A DNA stretch of 47,500 nucleotides from Azospirillum canadense (GTDB lineage Bacteria > Pseudomonadota > Alphaproteobacteria > Azospirillales > Azospirillaceae). The notes under the pieces were generated by a model. That model did no database searches. It was given only the letters and a program-made list of their open reading frames with translations, and was not told the origin of the DNA. Positions 39,058 through 46,676 of the stretch are shown piece after piece; within the stretch, counting starts at the first letter, position 1, and each line of letters opens with the position of its first letter. The DNA is taken from the NCBI RefSeq assembly GCF_025961225.1, contig NZ_JAOQNG010000010.1:1-47500 (forward strand). Direction: 5' to 3'. Both the position numbers and the translations under genes were made by a program.

Positions 39058-39756
39058 TTACTCCTTGTATCGGTAACCGACGCCATAGAGCGTTTCGATC
39101 TGGGAGAAGTCGGGGTCGATGGCTTTGAACTTCTTGCGGAGTCGCTTGATGTGGCTGTCGATGGTCCGGTCGTCGACATAGACGTTCTCGCCATAGGCCG
39201 CGTCCATCAGCTGGTCGCGGCTCTTCACGTGGCCCGGCCGCTGGGCCAACGCCTTCACCAGCAGGAACTCGGTGACCGTCAGGTCGATCGGCTGGCCCTT
39301 CCAGGTGCAGGAATGGCGGGCGCCGTCCATGGCCAGCGGGCCGCGGGTCAGGACCTGGCTGGGATCGGCCACCACCGCCTTGTCGCGGGTCAGCGTCTCC
39401 CGCCGCAGCAGCGCGCGGATGCGCTCGATCAGCAGGCGTTGCGAGAAGGGCTTCTTGATGTAGTCGTCCGCGCCCATGCGCAGGCCCATCAGCTCGTCCA
39501 CCTCGTCGTCCTTGCTGGTCAGGAAGATGACCGGCATCTGGCTTGACTGGCGCAGCCGCTGGAGAAGCTCCATCCCGTCCATGCGCGGCATCTTGATGTC
39601 CAGCACGGCCAGGTCGGGCGGGCGCTGGGTCAGGCCGCGCAGGGCGTCGGCCCCGTCGGTGTAGGTGCGCACCTCGAACCCTTCCGCTTCCAGCGCCATG
39701 GAAACGGAGGTCAGGATGTTCCGGTCGTCGTCCACCAGCGCTACGGTGTGGGACAT
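39058..39756 (-). CDS. chvI: response regulator ChvI, OmpR family
   Basis: A 232-residue transcription factor. The receiver domain has the acidic pair Asp10-Asp11, the phosphorylated Asp53 (VLDIKMPRMDG), Thr80 and Lys102. The C-terminal winged-helix (about 130-230) has TVTEFLLVKALAQRPGHV, RTIDSHIKRLRKKF and the final YGVGYRYKE, all close to ChvI. The start ATG at 39756 follows GAGGACC. It is the first gene of the minus-strand chvI-chvG-hprK-rapZ-manX-ptsH-ptsP cluster and is divergent from a HugZ-like gene and the PEPCK gene beyond it. Confidence 0.95.
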   Translation of the reverse strand: MSHTVALVDDDRNILTSVSMALEAEGFEVRTYTDGADALRGLTQRPPDLAVLDIKMPRMDGMELLQRLRQSSQMPVIFLTSKDDEVDELMGLRMGADDYIKKPFSQRLLIERIRALLRRETLTRDKAVVADPSQVLTRGPLAMDGARHSCTWKGQPIDLTVTEFLLVKALAQRPGHVKSRDQLMDAAYGENVYVDDRTIDSHIKRLRKKFKAIDPDFSQIETLYGVGYRYKE

Positions 39757-40018
39757 GGTCCTCGGCTTCTCAATGCGGCTTCCCAGTTCAGACTCTCGGC
39801 GTTCAGCGGATCCGCCTATTGCCTTTGCCCGATACAGAAGAGTGGTTCCAACTTATTTCGAAAAGCGGTCTGACCTTTTCGCCATGTTAGCCATATGGCG
39901 ACCCAATGGCATGACGCGGCAAGTTTTTGCTTTTCCCGACGTATTTTTCTGGGCCAATATGGCACCAATGCGGCGCCGGAGAAACGGCGCGGCGCGGGAG
40001 AACGCATTCGTTTTGGGC
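39757..40018. promoter_or_regulatory. divergent promoter region of chvI and the HugZ-like gene
   Basis: This 262-bp stretch is more AT-rich than its surroundings and must hold the promoters for both directions. It includes an inverted repeat at 39859-39881: CGAAAA with TTTTCG and GGTC with GACC, 10 pairs in all with a 2-nt bulge. There is no T-run in the gene directions, so this is a possible operator rather than a terminator. Specific promoter boxes cannot be assigned with confidence. Confidence 0.45.
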
Positions 40019-40906
40019 ATGAGTTCCGACCAGCCTTCCAACGCCGGCGGCCCCAGCGGTCCGGGCGTGTCCGCGTCGTCCGACGCTTCCACCGTGGCGG
40101 CCTCCTCCGTGACGGCGGGCGACGCGGCGCGGCGCGTTATGCGCGCCGTCGACCGGGCGGCGCTGGCGACCGCGCTTCGTGGTGAGGCGGAAGGCTGGCC
40201 CTACCCGTCGCTGGTGCAGGTGGCGCTGGACCTGGACGGCACGCCGCTTCTTCTTCTCTCCACATTGGCGGACCACACGAAGAACATCGCGTCCGACCCG
40301 CGAGTCGGGCTTCTGTTCGACGGCACCCTGGGGCTGGCGCAGCCGCTGGCCCAACCACTCGCTGGGTCGCGGGTGTCGGTGATCGGCCGGGCCGAGCGGT
40401 CGGAGGAGCCGCGCCACCGCGCGCGCTTCCTGGCGCGGCATCCCGCCGCATCCTTCTACGCCGGCTTCGGCGATTTCGCGATCTACGCGGTTTCGGTGGA
40501 GCGGGCGCATCACGTCGCGGGCTTCGGGCGCGTCCATTGGATCGAGCGCGCCGATCTGCTCCCCTACGCCGTCCCGGCGGCCCTGGCCGAGGCCGAGGGC
40601 GACATTCTGGCGCACATGAACGCGGACCACGCGGACGCCGTCCGGCTCTACGCCACGGTGCTCGCCGGCGTGTCCGGTGGAGCGGCGCCGAATGAAACAG
40701 CGGAACAAGGCTGGACGATGACCGGACTCGATCCGGACGGCTGCGATCTCCGCTGCGGCGGCACCATCGCGCGGGTTGATTTCGATCAGCGCGTGGATGA
40801 CCCCGCGAGTGCTAGGGTCAATTTGGCCGGGCTTGCCCGACGGGCCCGCCAAACCCTGCCCCCCACCGGGACCACCGGCGTGGGAACGGGGAGCCCCGGA
40901 CTCTGA
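40019..40906 (+). CDS. HugZ-like heme-utilisation/PNPOx-fold protein
   Basis: A 295-residue protein with an N-terminal split-barrel (PNPOx) domain, about 40-190: ALATALRGEAEGWPYPSLVQ, LLLLSTLADHTKNIASDPRV and ARFLARHPAASFYAGFGDFA. A C-terminal DUF2470-type domain has AEGDILAHMNADHADAVRLYA, the His-rich motif typical of HugZ proteins that bind or degrade heme in some bacteria. Heme versus flavin use cannot be told. The N-terminus is Ser/Ala-rich. I chose ATG 40019; ATGs at 39959 and 39968 are in frame, and none has a strong ribosome binding site. It is divergent from chvI and lies 384 bp before PEPCK. Confidence 0.82.
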   Translation: MSSDQPSNAGGPSGPGVSASSDASTVAASSVTAGDAARRVMRAVDRAALATALRGEAEGWPYPSLVQVALDLDGTPLLLLSTLADHTKNIASDPRVGLLFDGTLGLAQPLAQPLAGSRVSVIGRAERSEEPRHRARFLARHPAASFYAGFGDFAIYAVSVERAHHVAGFGRVHWIERADLLPYAVPAALAEAEGDILAHMNADHADAVRLYATVLAGVSGGAAPNETAEQGWTMTGLDPDGCDLRCGGTIARVDFDQRVDDPASARVNLAGLARRARQTLPPTGTTGVGTGSPGL

Positions 40907-41290
40907 TCGAGAGAGTGAGACGTCAAACCACGACGCCGCGCAAAGCGGCGCGCACCAGCGCAACCAGGAGAAAACGTCAGTGGACCATAACGGACCGACT
41001 TGTCGCCGTTCCGGGTATGTGGCTCTCGGGCCTCCCCGTTCTTGCCGATCCAGGGAACCGGATGCGCCGGCCGCGCGCATCGGTGTGCTCGCCGTTCCCC
41101 CTTTCTGTGGGTGATGGTGCGCCGCCCCGCCCCCGGGCAGGCGGCGATGCAATGAACCGGCGGTGAACACCGCCATCGTTTGGCGACGGATTCCATAAGG
41201 GTCGGAACAGGCCCGTCCGTCAGAACCTCCGGCGCCGCGCCCTGATGTCGCAGGACGGCGGAACGCCGGGGATGAGTTGAGAGGCAAAGG
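40907..41290. other. leader region of the PEPCK gene
   Basis: No convincing gene is seen in these 384 bp between the HugZ-like gene and PEPCK. A plus-strand 83-codon frame (40915-41166) is Arg/Pro-rich with no good start, and I reject it. A CGCCGC/GCGGCG hairpin (40934-40950) is present. A promoter and a long untranslated leader for PEPCK are expected here, and an AAAGG/GAGG ribosome binding site lies just ahead of ATG 41291. Confidence 0.5.
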
Positions 41291-43114
41291 ATGACCGGAA
41301 CGACGCGCACGCGGAACAAGAAGCTCCTGGCTTGGGTCGAGGAGATCGCGACGAAATGCAAGCCCGAGCGGGTTTACTGGTGTGACGGATCGCAGGAGGA
41401 GTACGACCGTCTCTGCGGCGAGATGGTCGCATCGGGCACCTTCATCAAGCTGAACGAGGCGAAGCGCCCGAATTCCTATCTCTGCCGGTCCGACGCGGGC
41501 GACGTGGCCCGCGTGGAAGACCGCACCTTCATCTGCTCCGAGCGCAAGGAAGACGCCGGCCCGACCAACAACTGGGTCGCCCCGGCCGAGATGAAGGCGA
41601 AGCTGGACGGCCTGTTCGAGGGCTGCATGCGCGGCCGCACCATGTATGTGGTGCCCTTCAGCATGGGCCCGCTGGGCTCCGACATCTCGCACATCGGCGT
41701 GCAGATCTCCGACAGCCCCTACGTCGCGGTGAACATGCGCCTGATGACCCGCATGGGCCAGAAGGTGCTGGACATCCTGGGCGACGGCGACTTCGTGCCG
41801 TGCCTGCACTCCGTCGGCGCGCCGCTGGAGCCTGGCCAGCAGGACGTCGCCTGGCCGTGCAACGCCGAGCACAAGTACATCGTCCACTTCCCCACGGACC
41901 ACTCGATCGTGTCCTACGGGTCGGGCTACGGCGGCAACGCCCTGCTCGGTAAGAAGTGCTTCGCGCTGCGCATCGCGTCCTCCATGGGCCGCGAGCAGGG
42001 CTGGCTGGCCGAGCATATGCTCATCCTCGGCGTCGAGAGCCCCGAGGGCGAGAAGACCTACGTCGCCGCCGCCTTCCCGTCGGCCTGCGGCAAGACCAAC
42101 TTCGCCATGCTGGTCCCGCCGGCCGAGTTCGACGGCTGGAAGGTCCGCACGATCGGCGACGACATCGCCTGGGTGAAGCCGCAGCCGGACGGCACGCTGC
42201 GCGCCATCAACCCGGAAGCCGGCTTCTTCGGCGTGGCGCCGGGCACCAGCATCAAGTCGAACCCGAACGCGCTGAAGACGCTGAACGCCAACGTTATCTT
42301 CACCAACGTCGCGCTGACCGACGACGGCGACGTGTGGTGGGAAGGCCTGACGGACGAGAAGCCGGCGCACCTGATCGACTGGCAGGGCAACGATTGGACG
42401 CCGGAGTCCGGCCGTCCCGCCGCGCACCCGAACTCGCGCTTCACCGCCCCGGCCGAGCAGTGCCCGTCGATCGACCCGGCTTGGGAGGATCCGGCCGGCG
42501 TTCCGATCTCCGCCTTCATCTTCGGCGGCCGCCTGTCCAAGACGTTCCCGCTGGTGTTCGAGGCCTACAACTGGCGTGAGGGCGTGTACTGGGCGGCGAC
42601 CATGGGCTCGGAGGCGACCGCCGCCGCCGTCGGCCAGGCCGCCATCCGCCGCGACCCGTTCGCCATGCTGCCCTTCTGCGGCTACAACATGGCCGACTAC
42701 TGGAACCATTGGCTGGCGATGGAAGGCCGGGTGGAGAACCTGCCGCGCATCTACCGCGTCAACTGGTTCCGCAAGGACGAGAACGGCAAGTTCGTGTGGC
42801 CGGGCTTCGGCGACAACATGCGCGTCCTGAAATGGATCGTCGATCGCGTCCGCGGCCGCGCGCCGGAGCCGGCGAAGAGCCCGTTCGGCTACATGCCGCA
42901 TTACCAGGACCTGAACTGGGCCGGCCTGAGCTTCGCCGAGGACAAGTTCCGGAAGATCATGGACATCGACCGGAAGGAAGCCGAGGCCGAGGCCAAGGAC
43001 CAGGAAGAGCTGTTCAACCGCTTCGGCAGCCACCTGCCGAACGAGATCGAGCAGCAGCGCGTCGAACTGCTGAAGCGTCTGGAAGCCAGCCCGGACGTGT
43101 GGCGCATCGGCTGA
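41291..43114 (+). CDS. pckG: phosphoenolpyruvate carboxykinase (GTP)
   Basis: A 607-residue cytoplasmic enzyme that converts oxaloacetate and GTP to PEP, GDP and CO2, the first committed step of gluconeogenesis. It is the GTP family: the P-loop FPSACGKTNFAML (262-274) contains the hyperreactive Cys266 of that family, and the N-terminal YVVPFSMGPLGS and the later SRFTAPAEQCPSIDPAWEDP and IFGGRLSKTFP segments are typical. The ATP-type PckA of rhizobia is a different family. The ATG at 41291 follows AAAGG. A terminator-like hairpin follows at 43154. It lies near chvI, as pckA does in rhizobia. Confidence 0.97.
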   Translation: MTGTTRTRNKKLLAWVEEIATKCKPERVYWCDGSQEEYDRLCGEMVASGTFIKLNEAKRPNSYLCRSDAGDVARVEDRTFICSERKEDAGPTNNWVAPAEMKAKLDGLFEGCMRGRTMYVVPFSMGPLGSDISHIGVQISDSPYVAVNMRLMTRMGQKVLDILGDGDFVPCLHSVGAPLEPGQQDVAWPCNAEHKYIVHFPTDHSIVSYGSGYGGNALLGKKCFALRIASSMGREQGWLAEHMLILGVESPEGEKTYVAAAFPSACGKTNFAMLVPPAEFDGWKVRTIGDDIAWVKPQPDGTLRAINPEAGFFGVAPGTSIKSNPNALKTLNANVIFTNVALTDDGDVWWEGLTDEKPAHLIDWQGNDWTPESGRPAAHPNSRFTAPAEQCPSIDPAWEDPAGVPISAFIFGGRLSKTFPLVFEAYNWREGVYWAATMGSEATAAAVGQAAIRRDPFAMLPFCGYNMADYWNHWLAMEGRVENLPRIYRVNWFRKDENGKFVWPGFGDNMRVLKWIVDRVRGRAPEPAKSPFGYMPHYQDLNWAGLSFAEDKFRKIMDIDRKEAEAEAKDQEELFNRFGSHLPNEIEQQRVELLKRLEASPDVWRIG

Positions 43115-43153
43115 ACCCTGGGCTCCGGCCGGACGCTATAAACGGTAGGGGAG

Positions 43154-43183
43154 GGGCCGCCTTCGGGCGGCCCTTCTTCATTT
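43154..43183 (+). terminator. terminator after pckG
   Basis: An 8-bp GC stem (GGGCCGCC at 43154-43161 with GGCGGCCC at 43166-43173; stable TTCG tetraloop) is followed by the T-rich tail TTCTTCATTT. It lies about 40 bp after the pckG stop codon. Confidence 0.8.
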
Positions 43184-43254
43184 CCGGGGTACTCCCTTCG
43201 TGACAGGGGCGGCGGTCACCGGTAGGATCGGACCGAAAATTTACAGGCCCGTGT

Positions 43255-43279
43255 CTTGAGGAGTTTACAAAAACTCAAG
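43255..43279. promoter_or_regulatory. inverted repeat upstream of motA
   Basis: GAGTTT (43261-43266) pairs with AAACTC (43271-43276) around ACAA, extended by CTT (43255-43257) with AAG (43277-43279) across a 3-nt bulge. It lies in the AT-rich part of the motA leader, about 95 bp before the start codon. It may be an operator or an mRNA leader hairpin; no flagellar sigma-factor promoter is obvious. Confidence 0.4.
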
Positions 43280-43372
43280 AGGTTTTCCCGTCATTGTAGC
43301 GGCGGAACGGAAACGGGCATCGACGGCCGGCCGGCGGGTGCTGACCGTGTGGGCGCTGGAGGACGGTAAGAC

Positions 43373-44233
43373 ATGTTCGTGATCATCGGCTTCGGCGTCG
43401 TGCTCTTCTGCGTGTTCGGCGGCTACGTCATGGGCGGCGGCCACATGGGCGTGCTGTGGCAGCCCTTCGAATACTTGATCATCCTGGGCGCCGCCGCCGG
43501 CGCCTACCTGATCGCCAACCCGAAGAGCGTGGTCACCCACACGGGCAAGGAGATCGGTCACCTCTTCAAGGGGCCGAAATACAAGAAGGACGACTACCTC
43601 GAACTTCTGACGATGATGTACCAAGTCTTCAAAATCGCGAAGACCAAGGGCCTGCTGGCGCTGGAGCAGCACATCGAGAAGCCCGAGGACTCCCCCCTGT
43701 TCCAGCAGTTCCCAAAATTCTACGCCGATCACCACGCCATCGCCTTCCTCTGCACCTACCTCCGCCTGATGTCGCTGGGCGCCGACAACCCGCACGAACT
43801 GGTGGACCTGATGGACGAGGACATCGAGACGATGCACCACGAGCACCAGCGCGTGTCCGACGCCATCCAGGCGGTGGCGGACGGCGTGCCGGCGCTGGGC
43901 ATCGTGGCGGCGGTGCTGGGCGTGATCCACACCATGGGCTCGATCACCGAGCCGCCGGAAGTGCTGGGCAAGCTGATCGGCGGCGCGCTGGTCGGTACCT
44001 TCACCGGCGTGCTCGTGGCCTATGGGTTCGTGGCGCCGATCGCCAGCGGCCTGAAGAACGTCTACCACGCCGAAGGCAAGTACTATCAGGCGATGAAGAC
44101 CGGCCTGATCGCGCATCTGTCCGGCTACGCACCGGCCATTTCCGTCGAATACGCGCGCAATGTGCTGGAGCCGGAGTACCGACCAACCTTCGCCAACGTC
44201 GAAGAGGCGACATCCGCGCTGCCGCCGGCGTAG
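43373..44233 (+). CDS. motA: flagellar stator protein MotA
   Basis: A 286-residue inner-membrane stator subunit with four membrane helices: about 2-22 and 30-48, then a large cytoplasmic loop with ELLTMMYQVFKIAKTKG and MDEDIETMHHEH, then about 167-190 (ADGVPALGIVAAVLGVIHTM) and 200-225. The two key prolines near the third and fourth helices are present (VPALG, VAPIA). With MotB it conducts protons and drives flagellar rotation. No motB follows: the next gene is convergent. Unlinked motA occurs in other alphaproteobacteria. A GGAGGA ribosome binding site lies 11 nt before ATG 43373. Confidence 0.96.
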   Translation: MFVIIGFGVVLFCVFGGYVMGGGHMGVLWQPFEYLIILGAAAGAYLIANPKSVVTHTGKEIGHLFKGPKYKKDDYLELLTMMYQVFKIAKTKGLLALEQHIEKPEDSPLFQQFPKFYADHHAIAFLCTYLRLMSLGADNPHELVDLMDEDIETMHHEHQRVSDAIQAVADGVPALGIVAAVLGVIHTMGSITEPPEVLGKLIGGALVGTFTGVLVAYGFVAPIASGLKNVYHAEGKYYQAMKTGLIAHLSGYAPAISVEYARNVLEPEYRPTFANVEEATSALPPA

Positions 44234-44238
44234 GGCAG

Positions 44239-44273
44239 GGGAGGTGGGAACCACGCCGTTCCGTCAACCTCCC
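44239..44273. terminator. two-part hairpin between convergent motA and ABC binding-protein genes
   Basis: GGGAGGT (44239-44245) pairs with ACCTCCC (44267-44273), and inside it GGAAC (44247-44251) with GTTCC (44258-44262). The T-rich context is weak (CCCCTTT at 44277 on the plus strand). It probably terminates motA and perhaps also the opposite gene. Confidence 0.5.
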
Positions 44274-44289
44274 GCGCCCCTTTCGTCGA

Positions 44290-45243
44290 TCAGTTTTCCA
44301 GGAGAGCGTCGGCCGGCACCGTGATGCGGTGGATCGCCGCGGCGGCCTTCGACACAACCATCTTGGGCTGCGGCAGCACGACCGGCAGGGTCCGTGCGTC
44401 CGCGCCCTTGAGGATGCGGTCAGCGACGTCGGCCGCGGCGGCCCCCATGTCGGCCAGCGTGGGCGCGTAGGCGGCGAGCCAACCATTGGCCGTGTAGGAC
44501 TGCGTGCCGCCGAGCAGCGGAATGCGGTCGCCGACCGCCGCCTTGATGGCGTCGGCCTTCGTCGAGAGATAGCTGTCCGCGCCCGCGTAGAGCGCTTCGG
44601 CCCGCAGCGATCCGGCCTTGATCTCCTCCAGCGTCTCGTCCAGGGCGGGGCTGGCAGGACCGACCCGCCGGGGAATGACCTGCACGCCGTGGGCGAGTCC
44701 CCATTGGGCGACCTGCTCGGCGATCATGTTGGAGTTCGGTTCCTTGGGGTTGAAGAGGACGATCATCGACTTCAACGGCAGCAGGCGCTGGAAGGCGTTG
44801 AACTGGTCCGCGATCGGCACCCCGTTGGTGACGCCGGTCACGTTGGCGCCCGGCCGGTCCATGGCCTGGACGAGCTGGGCTTCGACCGGGTCGAAAACGA
44901 CGTTGAAGACCACTGGGATCCGGTCCTTCACGAAGTTGGTCGTGACGCGCGTCGCGGTGGTGCCGAAGCTGTAGATGGCGTCGAATTTTCCCGATTCGAT
45001 GTCGCCGGACAGCTCGCGCAGGTGCCTTGACAGGGTATCGCGATCCTGGTTCGAATCCAGCACCACGGTGTCGGCGTTCGCCTCAAGCGTCTTCAACCGG
45101 TTGAGAAAGGCCGCGTCCGGCTCGGTCATGCCACGCCACAGCAGCATCAGGATCTTTTTATCCGCCGCCGCTCCTTCGTTGGCGGCAGTCCCGACGAACG
45201 CCAAAGCCAACAGAACGATTGTGAAAAATCTTTTGCACATCAT
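44290..45243 (-). CDS. ABC transporter substrate-binding protein, ABC_sub_bind family
   Basis: A 317-residue periplasmic protein with a signal peptide (RFFTIVLLALAFVGTAANEGAA) and the ABC_sub_bind fold: KKILMLLWRGMTEPDAAFLN, then DAIYSFGTTATRVTTNFVKD, the VTGVTNGVPIADQF hinge region and the late IPLLGGTQSY. The family (TrpX-like) includes binders of aromatic amino acids and peptides; no permease or ATPase gene adjoins it, so it may be an orphan or act as the sensor part of a signalling pathway. ATG 45243 has AAGGA at 6 nt; the next codon is a second ATG. It is divergent from the FemAB-like gene across an AT-rich promoter region. Confidence 0.85.
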   Translation of the reverse strand: MMCKRFFTIVLLALAFVGTAANEGAAADKKILMLLWRGMTEPDAAFLNRLKTLEANADTVVLDSNQDRDTLSRHLRELSGDIESGKFDAIYSFGTTATRVTTNFVKDRIPVVFNVVFDPVEAQLVQAMDRPGANVTGVTNGVPIADQFNAFQRLLPLKSMIVLFNPKEPNSNMIAEQVAQWGLAHGVQVIPRRVGPASPALDETLEEIKAGSLRAEALYAGADSYLSTKADAIKAAVGDRIPLLGGTQSYTANGWLAAYAPTLADMGAAAADVADRILKGADARTLPVVLPQPKMVVSKAAAAIHRITVPADALLEN

Positions 45244-45399
45244 GCGTTTCCTTGGAAGAATGTTCGACAACGAACGGCTACTGTTCGCGCAAACCTCGAT
45301 GGTTTTTGCATGGCCATCACTAAGGAATTACGAAATTCTATACGGATTTCCGGGTCGGATATTGCTCAGAATCTCAATTCTATGACTCGAAGGACTTGT

Positions 45400-46404
45400 A
45401 TGCAGACGAATGTTTCCATAAGTTGGAACGACGGCACCATGGGCGAATGGGCCGCGTGCTTCGCTCAGGTGTCCCGTTCGACACTGCCGCAATGCTTCGG
45501 CTATGCCCAGGCCATGGGGCGGACTCATGGCTTCGTGCCACGTCTCGGCTTGATCCGACGGGATGGGGAGCCCATCGGTCTCGTTCAGATTCTGGAACGT
45601 CGCCTGCTGCGATTGTTCCGCCAGCGCCAGATGCACCGCGGGCCGCTGTGGTTCGACGGCGTCGCGCCGGACGCGGCCACCTGCGAGGAGACATTCCGCC
45701 TCCTGCGCCGTGCCTGCCCGGACAACCCGCTCAGCCGGGCCAGCCTGCTGCCGGAACTGCCCGCCGACCCGGAAACGGCTGCGCTGCTCGACCGCTGCGG
45801 GTTCCGGCGTTTCGGCCCGGGTTACCGCACGGTGTGGCTCGACCTCAGCCGCAGCGAGGAAGAACTGCGCGCCGCCATGGCCCGCGATTGGCGCCAGCGC
45901 TTGAAGGCGGCGGAGAAGGCCGGGTTGGTCGTCGACCTGGATTGGGAGGCGAAAAACCTTCCCTGGCTGATGAAGCAGGAGCATGACCAGGCGCTGACCA
46001 AACAGTTCCGGCCGATGACCGGGCCGCTCGCCATCCGGATCCGCAACGCTCTGGTCAAGGGTGATGGTGTAAAGGGCGATGGCGCAAAGGGCGATAACAA
46101 GAAGGGCGGCGTTCTGATGGCCGCGGCCCTGGAAAGCCGGGCGAAGGACGCCAAGCCGGTTGCATGCGGCCTCTTCTACGTCCATGGCCGGTCGGCCACC
46201 TACCAGATCGGCTGGGCGAACGACGCCGGGCGCAAGAGCGGGGCTATGCGCCTGGTGCTATGGCGGGCGGCGTTGGCCCTGAAGGCGCGCGGGGTTGATT
46301 GGCTCGACCTCGGCGGCATCAACCCGGAGAGCGCCCCCGGGGTGACGGAGTTCAAGCTCGGCACGGGAGGGCAGGCGATCGAGACGATCGGTCTCTACCG
46401 GTAG
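45400..46404 (+). CDS. FemAB/GNAT-like acyltransferase
   Basis: A 334-residue cytoplasmic protein of the FemAB/BioF2-like acyltransferase fold. The N-terminal lobe has QCFGYAQAMGRTHGFVPRLG, and the C-terminal lobe has VACGLFYVHGRSATYQIGWAN, SGAMRLVLWRAALALKARGV and WLDLGGINPESAPGVTEFK, the Gly-Gly segment typical of FemAB-type aminoacyl or acyl transferases. Relatives add amino acids to peptidoglycan or acyl groups to surface glycans. I start it at ATG 45400, 6 nt after AAGGA; ATG 45310 is a possible earlier start. The protein contains three 15-bp repeats at 46054-46098 (KGDGVKGDGAKGDN). Confidence 0.8.
   Translation: MQTNVSISWNDGTMGEWAACFAQVSRSTLPQCFGYAQAMGRTHGFVPRLGLIRRDGEPIGLVQILERRLLRLFRQRQMHRGPLWFDGVAPDAATCEETFRLLRRACPDNPLSRASLLPELPADPETAALLDRCGFRRFGPGYRTVWLDLSRSEEELRAAMARDWRQRLKAAEKAGLVVDLDWEAKNLPWLMKQEHDQALTKQFRPMTGPLAIRIRNALVKGDGVKGDGAKGDNKKGGVLMAAALESRAKDAKPVACGLFYVHGRSATYQIGWANDAGRKSGAMRLVLWRAALALKARGVDWLDLGGINPESAPGVTEFKLGTGGQAIETIGLYR
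46054..46098. repeat. three 15-bp tandem repeats in the FemAB-like gene
   Basis: Units are GTCAAGGGTGATGGT (46054), GTAAAGGGCGATGGC (46069) and GCAAAGGGCGATAAC (46084). They encode V/A-K-G-D-G/N in a surface loop; repeat number would not change the frame. Confidence 0.85.
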
Positions 46405-46469
46405 GCGACAGGCGGGCGTTGATTCGTCCCGCCGCTTGCAGCATCCTGAGCCCGCACAAGGAGGCGCGC

Positions 46470-46646
46470 ATGGCCGACGACAAAGGCATGACACCGGAAG
46501 AGGCCCAGCTCGCCATCGCCAAGGCGGCCCAGCGCCAGCCGAAAGTCCAGGCGGTGCGCGACCGCCTGCGGAAGATGGCCGAAGACGAGGAGAAGGGGCT
46601 GCAGGTCCTGGCCTCGGCCATCCGCAAGCTCCTTCACCAGGAATAG
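46470..46646 (+). CDS. 58-residue hypothetical protein
   Basis: A small, highly charged, helical protein (GMTPEEAQLAIAKAAQRQPK, RLRKMAEDEEKGLQVLASAI). It has a near-perfect ribosome binding site, AAGGAGG, 6 nt before ATG 46470, which is the main support for it. It has no membrane helix or signal peptide. It lies 65 bp after the FemAB-like gene on the same strand and may be co-transcribed. No function can be given. Confidence 0.75.
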   Translation: MADDKGMTPEEAQLAIAKAAQRQPKVQAVRDRLRKMAEDEEKGLQVLASAIRKLLHQE

Positions 46647-46676
46647 ATCGTCCGACGCCGGAGCGACAGCCGGCCG

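Noticed and set aside
40915..41166. 83-codon plus-strand frame before pckG
   Set aside because: Arg/Pro-rich, no plausible start signal, and probably part of the pckG leader.
39887..43033. 1048-codon minus-strand frame opposite pckG
   Set aside because: pckG on the plus strand is unambiguous, and the antisense frame matches nothing.
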